A stretch of DNA of 15,792 nt from Eubacterium sp. (GCA_029054965.1 JAIDEF010000073.1:13149-28940), one strand, 5' to 3'. Numbered from the stretch's first letter, positions 7,579-15,098 are shown. The notes: generated by a model not told the origin, from the sequence alone. A program made the numbers and translations.

Positions 7579-7607
7579 ATTATACAAGACGTTTAACGAA
7601 TTTGCAA
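7579..7607 (-). promoter_or_regulatory. Strong promoter for the PucR-type regulator gene
   Basis: On the minus strand, -35 TTGCAA (7607-7602), a 17-nt spacer and a perfect -10 TATAAT (7584-7579). The predicted start near 7572 gives a leader of about 110 nt. The -35 overlaps the outer arm of the long inverted repeat at 7604-7648. Confidence 0.75.
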
Positions 7608-7648
7608 CTATTTTAACAAAAAAATATATATTTTTTTGTTATAGTTGC
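7604..7648. repeat. Long AT-rich inverted repeat overlapping the regulator promoter
   Basis: Outer arms GCAACTAT (7604-7611) and ATAGTTGC (7641-7648) enclose a perfect 26-bp palindrome of A7/T7 tracts (7615-7640), with only a 3-base TTT bulge (7612-7614) on one side. It lies between the rsuA-family stop (7724) and the regulator promoter, and its arm covers the -35. It may be an operator, a weak bidirectional terminator for the six-gene operon, or both. It lacks a clear run of T after the outer stem. Confidence 0.6.
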
Positions 7649-7723
7649 ATAAAGAAATATTTTCGACACCTTATAACACAACATATAGTGAGGCAATATA
7701 TTTCATTTCAATTTATAGTTATT

Positions 7724-8428
7724 TCAGGATTTAATCAACCCAAGCTCATCAGTAGTAATATATCTGCACTCTCCGGGCTGAAGCACTTCATCAAGCTCAA
7801 GCCTGCCCATTTTTATTCTTTTAAGCTCAAGCACAGTTATGCCGAACTTCTTAAACATTCGCTTTATCTGGTGATACATTCCCTGTTTAATTATGACAAC
7901 TGCCTTAGTATAATCTCCGTCAACTGCACTTATTTCTGCAGGCATACACAAATCATCTTTAAGCTCAACACCCTGTTCAAAAGCAGAAACAACATTGTCA
8001 TCAAAGGGCTTGTCCAGCTCTGCAATATAGGTTTTAGGAATATGGTTTTTAGGACTTAAGATTTTATGTGCAAAATTACCGTCATCGGTAATCAAAACAA
8101 AGCCCGTAGTATCCTTGTCAAGCCTGCCGGCAGGGAAGAGATTTTTTCTTTTCATACTGTCAGGCAAAATGTCCACAACAGTTTTTTCACTGCCTCCCTC
8201 ACTTGCAGAAATAACACCCTTCGGCTTATTCATCATTATGTATACAAACTTGCTGTAGCAGAGCTTTTCACCCCTGCTGCATATAATATCATTCTTTTCG
8301 TCTGCTTTAAAACCAATATCCTTTACAACAGCACCATTAACCGATACAAGACCCTTTTTAATCAAGGCTCTTGCATCGGCTCTTGAAACACCTGATGCCA
8401 CTGAAATGATTTTGTCAATTCTTTCCAT
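7724..8428 (-). CDS. 16S rRNA pseudouridine synthase, RsuA/RluB family
   Basis: 234 residues. An N-terminal S4 RNA-binding domain (about 1-50, with SRADARALIKKGLVSVNG) is followed by the pseudouridine synthase domain. The catalytic motif is GRLDKDTTG, with the active-site aspartate at D104; KTYIAEL and VIIKQGMYHQIKRMF are further family motifs. RsuA isomerises one uridine in 16S rRNA (U516 in E. coli numbering). RluB/RluE-type 23S activity cannot be excluded from sequence alone, although length and motif favour RsuA. The ATG overlaps the stop of the preceding gene by one base (TAATG). It is the last gene of the six-gene operon; no strong terminator follows apart from the dyad at 7604-7648. 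Confidence 0.9.
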   Translation of the reverse strand: MERIDKIISVASGVSRADARALIKKGLVSVNGAVVKDIGFKADEKNDIICSRGEKLCYSKFVYIMMNKPKGVISASEGGSEKTVVDILPDSMKRKNLFPAGRLDKDTTGFVLITDDGNFAHKILSPKNHIPKTYIAELDKPFDDNVVSAFEQGVELKDDLCMPAEISAVDGDYTKAVVIIKQGMYHQIKRMFKKFGITVLELKRIKMGRLELDEVLQPGECRYITTDELGLIKS

Positions 8429-8895
8429 TATTTACCGTTAAATCCTACTAAAAATCCATTTTCTGCAGAGGTATTGCAAACATCTCCGCCAATTAAATTG
8501 CCATCGCAAACAAGCATATCGGCAACTACACCCTCAGACAAATCCTTATAATTTGTTATTGTATAAGTGTAAAGTGTAACCTTTTTACCCTTATAATTAC
8601 TCAAATCAAATCCCTGATTAAGCTGAACCTCATTATAATCATTATAAACATTATTCCAGCTTTCAGGTATAGTAAGCTCCTTTGTTTCAAACTCCGCATC
8701 GGTTTCCCAGCCCATACTTTCAAGGTATGTTCTGCGTTCCTCGTCAGTAGAGGCACTGATTATGGCTGAAACGCTTTTAGTTTCGTCGCCAATATGATTT
8801 GTCACAAAGGTAATGGCTATAACAACAATTCCTGTTATAGTCAGAATAATACCGAAAATTGTTTTCGGCTTTAATTTGAATGTCAGCATTTTCAT
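8428..8895 (-). CDS. Small membrane-anchored DUF4830-like protein
   Basis: 155 residues. A basic N-terminus and one membrane helix (about 14-33) are followed by an extracytoplasmic domain. The run of features RRTYLESMGWETD, then TIPESWNNVYNDYN, NQGFDLSNYKGKKV, YTYTITNY and DGNLIGGDVC matches my recollection of DUF4830, a family of unknown function common in Clostridia. The recurring YKGK motif is the clearest part. The start ATG follows AGGTGAT; a second in-frame ATG 6 bp downstream is possible. It lies 31 bp after hflX and overlaps the pseudouridine synthase gene by one base, so it belongs to the operon. Function is unknown and the family call is from memory. Confidence 0.7.
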   Translation of the reverse strand: MKMLTFKLKPKTIFGIILTITGIVVIAITFVTNHIGDETKSVSAIISASTDEERRTYLESMGWETDAEFETKELTIPESWNNVYNDYNEVQLNQGFDLSNYKGKKVTLYTYTITNYKDLSEGVVADMLVCDGNLIGGDVCNTSAENGFLVGFNGK

Positions 8896-8926
8896 AAAAT
8901 CACCTAAGTAATTCTATGAAGTAAAA

Positions 8927-10198
8927 TCAGATAATATAATCTTTTATTGTATCAAGATATGAAATTTCTGCAGTTGCCTCGATAACAAGTCCGTTTTCTG
9001 TGTATTCCTCAAAGTGGACAACACCGTCCTGTCTTATTTTTGCTGCAACAGCACCTTTATCAAATGGTATTAAAAGTTTTACTCTTTTTCTTGTCTGCGG
9101 CAGAGCGTTCTGTACAGCAAGCAGTAAATCGTCAACACCTTCGCCCGTTCTGGCACTGATTTTAACACAGGGACTGCCGCCTCCGTAAAAATAGATTTTA
9201 TCCTCTGCTGTCTGTGCAATATCGCACTTATTAAAAACATTAATAACAGGCACAGGAATAATGCCGTCATCAAACAAGCCTTCTAATATTTCATTTGTTG
9301 TTCTTATATGATTATGACACTCGTCACTTGAGGCGTCACATACATTCAGTATCACATCGGCAAAGGTTGCCTCCTCAAGTGTTGAGCGGAAGGCATCAAC
9401 AAGCTGATGCGGTAATCTGCTGATAAAGCCGACCGTATCAACAATCATAATCTGCTGTCCGTCAGGAAGATAAAGCTTTCGTGCAGTGGGATCAAGGGTT
9501 GCAAACAGCTTGTCCTCCTGCAAAACACCTGCATCAGTCAGTCTGTTCATAAGGGTGGATTTGCCTGCATTGGTATAGCCGACTATTGCCGCAACCTGTA
9601 CACCATTCTTTTTTCTGCGGCTATGCTGCATATTACGGCGTTTTTCAACATCCGCAAGTTCTTCCTTAATATACTGAATTTTACGTCTTATATGCCTTTT
9701 GTCGCTTTCAAGCTTGGTTTCACCGGGACCTCTTGTACCGATACCGCCGCCGAGTCTTGAAAGACTTGTGCCCTTGCCTGTAAGCCTTGGCAATGAATAC
9801 TTAAGCTGAGCAAGCTCAACCTGAAGCTTACCCTCCTTTGACCTTGCCCTGCCTGCAAAAATATCAAGTATAAGAGTTGTTCTGTCAACAACTCTTGTAT
9901 CTGCTCTGTCCTCAATATTTCTTACCTGAACAGGCGTTAACTCGCCGTCGGCAATAATCAGATCAACATCGTTGTTTTCACAGAATTCAGCAATCTCCTC
10001 AAGTCTGCCCTTGCCCACAAAGGTTGCACCTTCAATTGCAGGACGCTTCTGTATCATTTCGCCCGCAACCTCAGCACCCGCTGTTTTGGCAAGCTCGCCA
10101 AGCTCTGCAATTGAAACCTCGGCGTCATAATCACCTGTATCAACAGAAATGAGCAGTGCTTTTTCCTGCTTTTCTTCATTAATAATATCTAAATCCAT
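8927..10198 (-). CDS. hflX: Ribosome-associated GTPase HflX
   Basis: 423 residues. HflX binds 50S/70S ribosomes, splits stalled or hibernating ribosomes, and hydrolyses GTP. The N-terminal HflX domain (about 1-190) contains LTPVQVRNIEDR, the glycine-rich GGIGTRGPGETKLESDKR and a helical arm. The G domain has P-loop GYTNAGKS (207-214), G3 DTVGF (254-258), G4 NKCD (323-326) and G5 near SARTG, followed by a short C-terminal domain. The ATG is preceded by AAGGAT. It lies 25 bp after the PBP gene, inside a cell-wall operon, an unusual partner set whose meaning is unclear. All motifs are intact. Confidence 0.96.
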   Translation of the reverse strand: MDLDIINEEKQEKALLISVDTGDYDAEVSIAELGELAKTAGAEVAGEMIQKRPAIEGATFVGKGRLEEIAEFCENNDVDLIIADGELTPVQVRNIEDRADTRVVDRTTLILDIFAGRARSKEGKLQVELAQLKYSLPRLTGKGTSLSRLGGGIGTRGPGETKLESDKRHIRRKIQYIKEELADVEKRRNMQHSRRKKNGVQVAAIVGYTNAGKSTLMNRLTDAGVLQEDKLFATLDPTARKLYLPDGQQIMIVDTVGFISRLPHQLVDAFRSTLEEATFADVILNVCDASSDECHNHIRTTNEILEGLFDDGIIPVPVINVFNKCDIAQTAEDKIYFYGGGSPCVKISARTGEGVDDLLLAVQNALPQTRKRVKLLIPFDKGAVAAKIRQDGVVHFEEYTENGLVIEATAEISYLDTIKDYII

Positions 10199-10223
10199 AT
10201 TAAATCCTTATCTTTAAAGGTAC

Positions 10224-11612
10224 TTATTTATTAACCAGTGCCTTTAACACCTTGCCGGCAATCGGTCCTGCTGTCTGTGAACCTGAATTACCCTTTTCAA
10301 CCATTACTACAAAGGCATAGGGATTTTTTTCATCATCCATAAAGCCTACAAACCACGCAGTGTTGTTTGAGTTGATTTCATCTATCTGGGCAGTACCTGA
10401 TTTTGCACAAAGGTTAAGCCCCTCATAATTGTAATCACCATACTGCTCAATAACATTATTTCGCATAAGACTTTTCATCTGAGCGGCTGTTTCACTGTCA
10501 AGGAGCTGAGTTTCACGCTTTGCAAAATCAAGATCAAGCGCCTTGCCTGCTTTGTTGAACAGAGAATCAACAAGATTATATGACACTGCCTTGCCGTCAT
10601 TAGCAATAGCTCCAACAAGCCTGAGCATAGCCACAGGAGGAATTCTTGTGTCACCCTGGCCTATTCCTGTCCAGCCGATATAATCATCGGCATCACCCTT
10701 TTCAAGGAAAAATTTACCCTGCAAAGAGTTTATATCACCGCTGATTGATACTGCTGAGGTAAGTCCTAAATTTTTAGTCGTTTCTGCCAGCTTTTCAGGA
10801 CCAAGCTCAATGGCCACCTGAGCAAAGACAGAGTTGCAGGATTTTGCCAATGCTTCTTTAAAAGTAAGTGTTCCGTGATATGCATTACACTCAATAGGCT
10901 TGCCCTTTCCCGGGTCATATTCACCGACACAGTTAAATTCCCTGCTCATAATATCAGGGATATTTTCAATAGCACAAATCGCAGTAACAAGCTTGAAGGT
11001 TGAGCCGGGGGTATATAATCCGCCCAAAAGTCTGTTTATATATGCACCATTATAATATTCATTTGTATCAATATCATCCGGCTTATTTTCAACATCATAG
11101 CTTGGAGTTGATACCATACAAACCAAATCACCTGTTTTATAGTTCACAACACCTACACAGCCTGCTCTGTAATCACTCAGTGCTTCATATGCTGCATCGC
11201 ATACATCTGCATCAATAGTAAGCTCCAAATCATTGCCGCTGCCGTTTTTCATAACGGAATAAATACCTGTCAATGCATTATAGCCTGTTAATTTTGATTT
11301 ATACACAGTCTGCACACCTGTTGAAATAAAGCCTGCTGTATCACCGACTGTATGGAGTGTGCTTTTTCTTGTAGTTTTTGACTCGTTATAAACTCTTTTT
11401 CCATCCACTGTTTCAGCCAGCACAGTGCCGTTTGTATCGGTTATTTTGCCTGCGCCAATCATTTCACCATTATAGTACAAATGGCTGTTATAAGGCATCA
11501 TAACCCATTTTGAGCCTTCGCTCATAACACTGTAGGTCAGAAAGCCGATACCGCCGATAAAAGCAATAATTAAAATGAGGAGAAAAAGACCTCGTCTTGT
11601 AATCATTTTCAT
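10224..11612 (-). CDS. Class B penicillin-binding protein (PbpA-like peptidoglycan transpeptidase)
   Basis: 462 residues. One N-terminal membrane helix (about 8-29), a short non-catalytic region, then a transpeptidase domain with all three active-site motifs: STFK (nucleophile S204), SCN (S258-N260) and KSGT (404-407). It cross-links peptidoglycan outside the membrane, normally paired with a SEDS glycosyltransferase; the adjacent SEDS gene supports that. At 462 residues it is short for class B and lacks the long dimerisation region of PBP2/FtsI, resembling actinobacterial PbpA, which is also encoded beside RodA and FHA proteins. The ATG overlaps the SEDS stop by 4 bp, with GGGAGGTG about 10 nt upstream. 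It may serve elongation, division or sporulation; the sequence does not decide. Confidence 0.92.
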   Translation of the reverse strand: MKMITRRGLFLLILIIAFIGGIGFLTYSVMSEGSKWVMMPYNSHLYYNGEMIGAGKITDTNGTVLAETVDGKRVYNESKTTRKSTLHTVGDTAGFISTGVQTVYKSKLTGYNALTGIYSVMKNGSGNDLELTIDADVCDAAYEALSDYRAGCVGVVNYKTGDLVCMVSTPSYDVENKPDDIDTNEYYNGAYINRLLGGLYTPGSTFKLVTAICAIENIPDIMSREFNCVGEYDPGKGKPIECNAYHGTLTFKEALAKSCNSVFAQVAIELGPEKLAETTKNLGLTSAVSISGDINSLQGKFFLEKGDADDYIGWTGIGQGDTRIPPVAMLRLVGAIANDGKAVSYNLVDSLFNKAGKALDLDFAKRETQLLDSETAAQMKSLMRNNVIEQYGDYNYEGLNLCAKSGTAQIDEINSNNTAWFVGFMDDEKNPYAFVVMVEKGNSGSQTAGPIAGKVLKALVNK

Positions 11613-12904
11613 TTCTTTTTGGCACCTCCCTTAACACCGCCGAGATAGCTGTAGGTGCGTATATCGGATGCTTTAATGAACGCAAGCACTGCCCAGCAGC
11701 TAATCATTGAGCTGCCGCCCTGGCTGATGAAGGGCAGTGTAACGCCTGTAAGCGGAAGCACGTCGGTTATTCCGAAAACATTGAGTGCTGTCTGGAACAA
11801 AAGCATTCCTGCACCTGCAACAGCACATATTGAATAAAAGGTTGACCTTGCCGCAATTGAATTAACAAGAGCCGAAACTGCAATTGCAACAAAAGAAAGA
11901 ACTAAAATAATACCGAAAAGAAAGCCCCATTCTTCACATATAAGACCGAAAATATCGTCAGTTATAGTTAAATATGCCTGAAGATACCTTCTTACATTAC
12001 CGTTGCCGATACCAAGACCGAGCAGTCCGCCTGATGCAATGCCCGTCAGCACATGAGTCTGCTGATAGCCATTACCATAGATAATGTCATTATTATCCCA
12101 TATATGCCTGTATGATGCAAAACGGTTTGTTACATAGCTTTTATACTTAATAACAATCGCACCGCCAAGACCGGCGGCAGATACTGCAAGTCCGACAGTT
12201 TTGAAATCACCTGAGTTCATAAAGGCAATAATCAAAAATGTTACAAAGAAAATAAGTGCCGTACCGAAATCACGTATCAATATAAGTGTTCCTACACAGG
12301 CGATTGAAAATGCAATAAATTTAATAATATTTTTTGATGTCTGTATTTTTTCAAGAGTTGCCGCACCGACAAAAATAAAGGCAACCTTAACAAATTCAGA
12401 TGGCTGGATTGTAACACCGCCGATTTCAATCCAGTTCTGTGCACCATGATTAACCTTACCTATAATAAGATTAAGCAAAAGAAGCACCAGCGCTGCGATT
12501 GCAACAGGCAGTCTTAATTTCATACAAAGCTCAATATTGCCGAGAATAAACACTAAAACTATAAAACCGATAATTCCGCAGATGGAAATAAGAAGCTGCT
12601 TAAAGCAGGCATTCGGAGCAACAGAGCCGATTGCCGTTAACCCCACACCTGTCAGGAAAAACGCAATAAGCTCAAGCTCAAAATTTCTTCTGTGCAGTAC
12701 AAAATAAAATACCGAAACATAAATCCACTCAACTGCAATAAGTATTGCTGCCGACATAATAACCTTAACAGCAAGCTCATCACCTGCCGTTGCTGCGCTG
12801 TAGCCTGTTATAAGCTGAAAAACCGTCAGCACAAAAAGCATTGCAAAATTATTAATCGGCTTTATATGTGGCATTTTTTTAGCCTTTTTTGCCGTATTAG
12901 CCAT
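11609..12904 (-). CDS. SEDS-family peptidoglycan glycosyltransferase (FtsW/RodA/SpoVE)
   Basis: 431 residues from the chosen start, with about ten to twelve predicted membrane helices. It polymerises lipid II into glycan strands, partnered with a class B PBP. SEDS motifs are visible: NWIEIGGVTIQPSEFVKVAF, the RDFGTAL loop, GLLGLGIGNG, and the C-terminal PLTGVTLPFISQGGSSM. The start is ATG at 12904, which has AAGGAG 8 nt upstream; an in-frame upstream extension of 18 residues has no good ribosome site and would overlap the FHA gene. There is a 19-bp gap to the FHA gene and a 4-bp overlap with the PBP gene. Choosing among ftsW, rodA and spoVE is not possible from sequence; synteny resembles the actinobacterial rodA-pbpA pair. 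Confidence 0.93.
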   Translation of the reverse strand: MANTAKKAKKMPHIKPINNFAMLFVLTVFQLITGYSAATAGDELAVKVIMSAAILIAVEWIYVSVFYFVLHRRNFELELIAFFLTGVGLTAIGSVAPNACFKQLLISICGIIGFIVLVFILGNIELCMKLRLPVAIAALVLLLLNLIIGKVNHGAQNWIEIGGVTIQPSEFVKVAFIFVGAATLEKIQTSKNIIKFIAFSIACVGTLILIRDFGTALIFFVTFLIIAFMNSGDFKTVGLAVSAAGLGGAIVIKYKSYVTNRFASYRHIWDNNDIIYGNGYQQTHVLTGIASGGLLGLGIGNGNVRRYLQAYLTITDDIFGLICEEWGFLFGIILVLSFVAIAVSALVNSIAARSTFYSICAVAGAGMLLFQTALNVFGITDVLPLTGVTLPFISQGGSSMISCWAVLAFIKASDIRTYSYLGGVKGGAKKK

Positions 12905-12923
12905 AATTTTCACTCCTTGCTTT

Positions 12924-13685
12924 TTACTGTTCATAGAAAATGAACACCCTGTCACCAAAGGTTATCATATCCATATCAAAAATAAGCTGCGGCTCAGTTA
13001 TATACCTGCCGTTCAGCTTTGTGCCGTTATGGCTGTTCAAATCTGACAATGCCCAGCCACGGCTTGTAAGATGAATGCGTGCGTGACGTCCGCTTACTGT
13101 ATCAAGATTAATCTGAATATCAGAGTCGTCACCCCTGCCGATTAAAACATCCTTTTTTCTTAAATAAATCGGTCTGCGTGTTTTAGCATCAACCAAAACC
13201 GCATATGCAATATTTCTGTTAACCTGATTATTCATTTGTGCAGCCTCATTTCTTATTTGTGTTTTAAGCTCATCTGAAAGTGCCTCGGCACATAAGAACT
13301 TAAGCGGTACTGTGCCGATTGTTATAACATCGCCATCCTCGATAACAGTCTGACCTTCAACCTTTTCATCATTAACAAGCACACCTGTTTTTGAAAAGGT
13401 GTCGGTTATAACCCACTCCTTCTGTTTTTTTGCAATAACTGCGTGAAAACGCGAAATATCCTCCTGAGGCAGAACAATATCATTCGACTTACTCTTGCCT
13501 ATTGAGGTTTCCCACCTGTCAATATCAATAACAGAGCCGTCATTTTCATTAACAAGCTGTGCCAGCTTATGAAGCCTTGGTCTGTTCCTGAACAGTGATA
13601 TAACACATGTTGCTATAATAATAACAGCAAATATCGGCAGAACATATCTTATCCCGCCTGTAAAAAGCATATTGAATTTATCCAA
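12924..13685 (-). CDS. Membrane protein with two tandem FHA domains
   Basis: 253 residues. A short outer segment, one membrane helix (about 13-33), then two cytoplasmic forkhead-associated domains. FHA1 (about 55-125) has SIGKSKSNDIVL, ISRFHA and GVLVND. FHA2 (about 175-250) has LIGRGDDSDIQI, VSGRHARI and SHNGTKLNG. FHA domains bind phosphothreonine, so the protein probably recruits the wall-synthesis pair to a Ser/Thr kinase substrate. No PknB-type kinase or phosphatase is in this window. FHA1 has GK where the usual motif is GR, which may change its ligand binding. I choose the TTG at 13685, with AGGAG 8 nt upstream; the longer reading frame (to 13721) lacks a ribosome site. First gene of the six-gene operon. 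Confidence 0.88.
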   Translation of the reverse strand: MDKFNMLFTGGIRYVLPIFAVIIIATCVISLFRNRPRLHKLAQLVNENDGSVIDIDRWETSIGKSKSNDIVLPQEDISRFHAVIAKKQKEWVITDTFSKTGVLVNDEKVEGQTVIEDGDVITIGTVPLKFLCAEALSDELKTQIRNEAAQMNNQVNRNIAYAVLVDAKTRRPIYLRKKDVLIGRGDDSDIQINLDTVSGRHARIHLTSRGWALSDLNSHNGTKLNGRYITEPQLIFDMDMITFGDRVFIFYEQ

Positions 13686-13740
13686 GCTTATCACTCCTAT
13701 TTTTATAAATATAACACACACATTAAAAACTTATACTAAT

Positions 13741-13769
13741 AAAATACTTTTATTAGCTGCAAAAGTCAA
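13741..13769 (-). promoter_or_regulatory. Promoter of the FHA-SEDS-PBP-hflX-DUF4830-rsuA operon
   Basis: On the minus strand, -35 TTGACT (13769-13764), a 17-nt spacer and -10 TATTTT (13746-13741), giving a leader of about 50 nt before the TTG start. It is back to back with the galM promoter; the two -35 boxes are 7 bp apart. Confidence 0.65.
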
Positions 13770-13776
13770 GAAAGTA

Positions 13777-13805
13777 TTGAATTTGTTAATATTTTATCTT
13801 ATACT
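13777..13805 (+). promoter_or_regulatory. Promoter of galM
   Basis: -35 TTGAAT (13777-13782), a 17-nt spacer and -10 TATACT (13800-13805), about 30 bp before the ATG. GAGGGG at 13823-13828 is the ribosome site, 8 nt from the start. Confidence 0.65.
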
Positions 13806-13836
13806 TTAATTAAATATTAATTGAGGGGTACTTAAT

Positions 13837-14889
13837 ATGAGCATTGAAAAATCAATTTTCGGCAAAATCAACGATAAAGAGGTTGAGCTTTATAAAATAA
13901 CAAACAAAGGCGGAGCAAGTGTATCACTTATGACACTCGGCGGCGGCATTCAGTCACTTTGTATGCCTGACAAAAACGGCGTTATGGGTGACGTTGTGCT
14001 CGGCTTTGATGACGTTGAAAACTATATCAATCCCGATTTAGGATATCAGGGGCTGCTTGTGGGCAGATATGCAAACCGAATCCGAGATGCAAAATTCAGC
14101 ATTGACGGCATTGAATACAATACACCGAAAAATCAGGGAACATGGACACTCCACGGCGGTGGACGCTTCAGCTTTAATCTTTGGGAGGTTGAGAAAACAA
14201 CTGATGACAGTGTAACCTTCTCCTTTTTCTCACCTGATATGGAGGACGGCTTCCCCGGCAATTTCAAAATGGCTGTCAAATACACACTGACTGATGACAA
14301 TGTACTCAGACTTGACTACACTGTAATATCTGACAAAAAGACGGTTGCCAACCCAACCAACCATTCATACTTTAATTTATCCTGCAATCCTGATGAAACT
14401 GTTGAAAATCATCTTTTGCAGATTAATGCAGACTATTTTACCGAAACAGATGGTGATCAGCTTCCGACAGGTGAGCTTGGCGAGGTTAAGGGCACAATGA
14501 TGGACTTCACCGCAATGCACAAAATAGGTGACAGAATTGATGAGCCGTTCAGAGCAATCATTGACGGTATCGGCTACGATAATAACTACTGCCTGCATAA
14601 TAAGGAAATCGGTAAAATGGCACAGGCAGCAATCCTCGCCCACGAAGAAAGCGGCAGAAAAATGGAGGTATGGACAGACCTTCCGGGTGTTCAGCTTTAC
14701 TGCGGTGGTTGGCTTGAAAAGGACTATACCCTTGGTAAGGGTGACAGCATTGTAAAATTCCGCAGAGGTGCTGCACTTGAAACACAGTTTTATCCTAACT
14801 CACTTAATCTGAGCAATTTCCCGTTCAAATATGTTGAACCGAATAAGGAATTCAAAACAACAACCGAATTCAGATTTTCAATTTTATAA
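13837..14889 (+). CDS. galM: Aldose 1-epimerase (galactose mutarotase)
   Basis: 350 residues, the normal family length. The enzyme interconverts alpha and beta anomers of D-galactose, D-glucose and related sugars, feeding the Leloir pathway, in the cytoplasm (no signal peptide). Family motifs are intact: GRYANRI (77-82), TLHGG with H106, NPTNHSYFNL with catalytic acid H176, YDNNYCL with D248, and ALETQFYPN with catalytic base E315. The gene is monocistronic: its own promoter divergent from the FHA operon, a strong GAGGGG site and a palindromic terminator. No galK, galT or galE lies next to it, so it may be a housekeeping mutarotase. Confidence 0.95.
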   Translation: MSIEKSIFGKINDKEVELYKITNKGGASVSLMTLGGGIQSLCMPDKNGVMGDVVLGFDDVENYINPDLGYQGLLVGRYANRIRDAKFSIDGIEYNTPKNQGTWTLHGGGRFSFNLWEVEKTTDDSVTFSFFSPDMEDGFPGNFKMAVKYTLTDDNVLRLDYTVISDKKTVANPTNHSYFNLSCNPDETVENHLLQINADYFTETDGDQLPTGELGEVKGTMMDFTAMHKIGDRIDEPFRAIIDGIGYDNNYCLHNKEIGKMAQAAILAHEESGRKMEVWTDLPGVQLYCGGWLEKDYTLGKGDSIVKFRRGAALETQFYPNSLNLSNFPFKYVEPNKEFKTTTEFRFSIL

Positions 14890-14893
14890 GCTA

Positions 14894-14929
14894 AAAACAC
14901 AGCATTCTGTTAACAGAATGCTGTGTTTT
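14894..14929 (+). terminator. Perfect 36-bp palindromic terminator after galM
   Basis: Arms AAAACACAGCATTCTG and CAGAATGCTGTGTTTT enclose TTAA, so the whole 36 bp is a perfect dyad, starting 4 bp after the galM stop codon and ending in TTTT. It can act in both directions, and so could also back up the minus-strand RNA terminator at 14946-14979. Confidence 0.85.
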
Positions 14930-14945
14930 CATATATTCAATAAAT

Positions 14946-14979
14946 GGAAAAGCCCGTCACTTTCGTAACGGACTTTCCC
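14946..14979 (-). terminator. Terminator hairpin of the small RNA
   Basis: A 15-bp stem with a GAAA tetraloop on the minus strand. The 3' arm contains GGGCTTTTCC, followed by ATTTATTG, so the U tract is partly inside the stem and imperfect. It works only weakly as a plus-strand hairpin because three wobbles become A-C mismatches. Confidence 0.6.
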
Positions 14980-15062
14980 AAATATTAAAGGCAAAATTCA
15001 AAAAACCACTCCACGGACATTGTGAAGCAATTATTTGACGCAGGGGGTGATGTCGGCCCCCT
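14946..15062 (-). ncRNA. Predicted structured small RNA, about 117 nt, family not recognised
   Basis: Read on the minus strand, this segment begins 8 nt after a consensus promoter (15070-15098), near A at 15062. The 5' end folds as a hairpin: AGGGGG (15062-15057) with CCCCCT (15047-15042) around a 9-nt loop. The 3' end is a 15-bp stem (14979-14965 with 14960-14946) capped by GAAA. The strand is indicated by the stem itself: three positions are G-U wobbles in the minus-strand RNA but A-C mismatches in plus-strand RNA. No reading frame with a ribosome site is present. A small AUUG/CAAU hairpin and a possible 5-bp pseudoknot lie between. I do not recognise SRP RNA, tmRNA, RNase P, 6S RNA or a riboswitch. 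It is divergent from the XRE gene at 15144, whose operator lies in its promoter. Confidence 0.65.
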
Positions 15063-15069
15063 AAAAAAC

Positions 15070-15098
15070 ATTATACAACATACGTTGTATTTTGTCAA
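15070..15098 (-). promoter_or_regulatory. Consensus promoter driving the small RNA
   Basis: On the minus strand, TTGACA (15098-15093), exactly 17 nt, then TATAAT (15075-15070): a perfect match to the housekeeping sigma consensus. Its spacer contains the dyad at 15073-15090, so a bound repressor would block it. Confidence 0.8.
15073..15090. promoter_or_regulatory. Candidate operator in the small-RNA promoter
   Basis: ATACAACATACGTTGTAT: 7-bp arms around 4 bp, lying across the spacer and -10 of the small-RNA promoter. It is most likely bound by the adjacent XRE protein (15144-15368); this is inference from position. Confidence 0.55.

Noticed and set aside
7547..8059. 170-residue open frame on the plus strand across the regulator promoter and the pseudouridine synthase gene
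   Set aside because: It is mostly antisense to a well-supported gene, has low-complexity K/F/I/Y composition, no ribosome site and no family motif.
14946..14979. Plus-strand reading of this hairpin as a second galM terminator
   Set aside because: On the plus strand three pairs become A-C mismatches and no T run follows. The 14894-14929 dyad already serves galM.
15042..15062. G5/C5 hairpin as an intrinsic terminator
   Set aside because: T or A runs lie on the wrong side for termination in either direction. It fits the 5' hairpin of an RNA instead.
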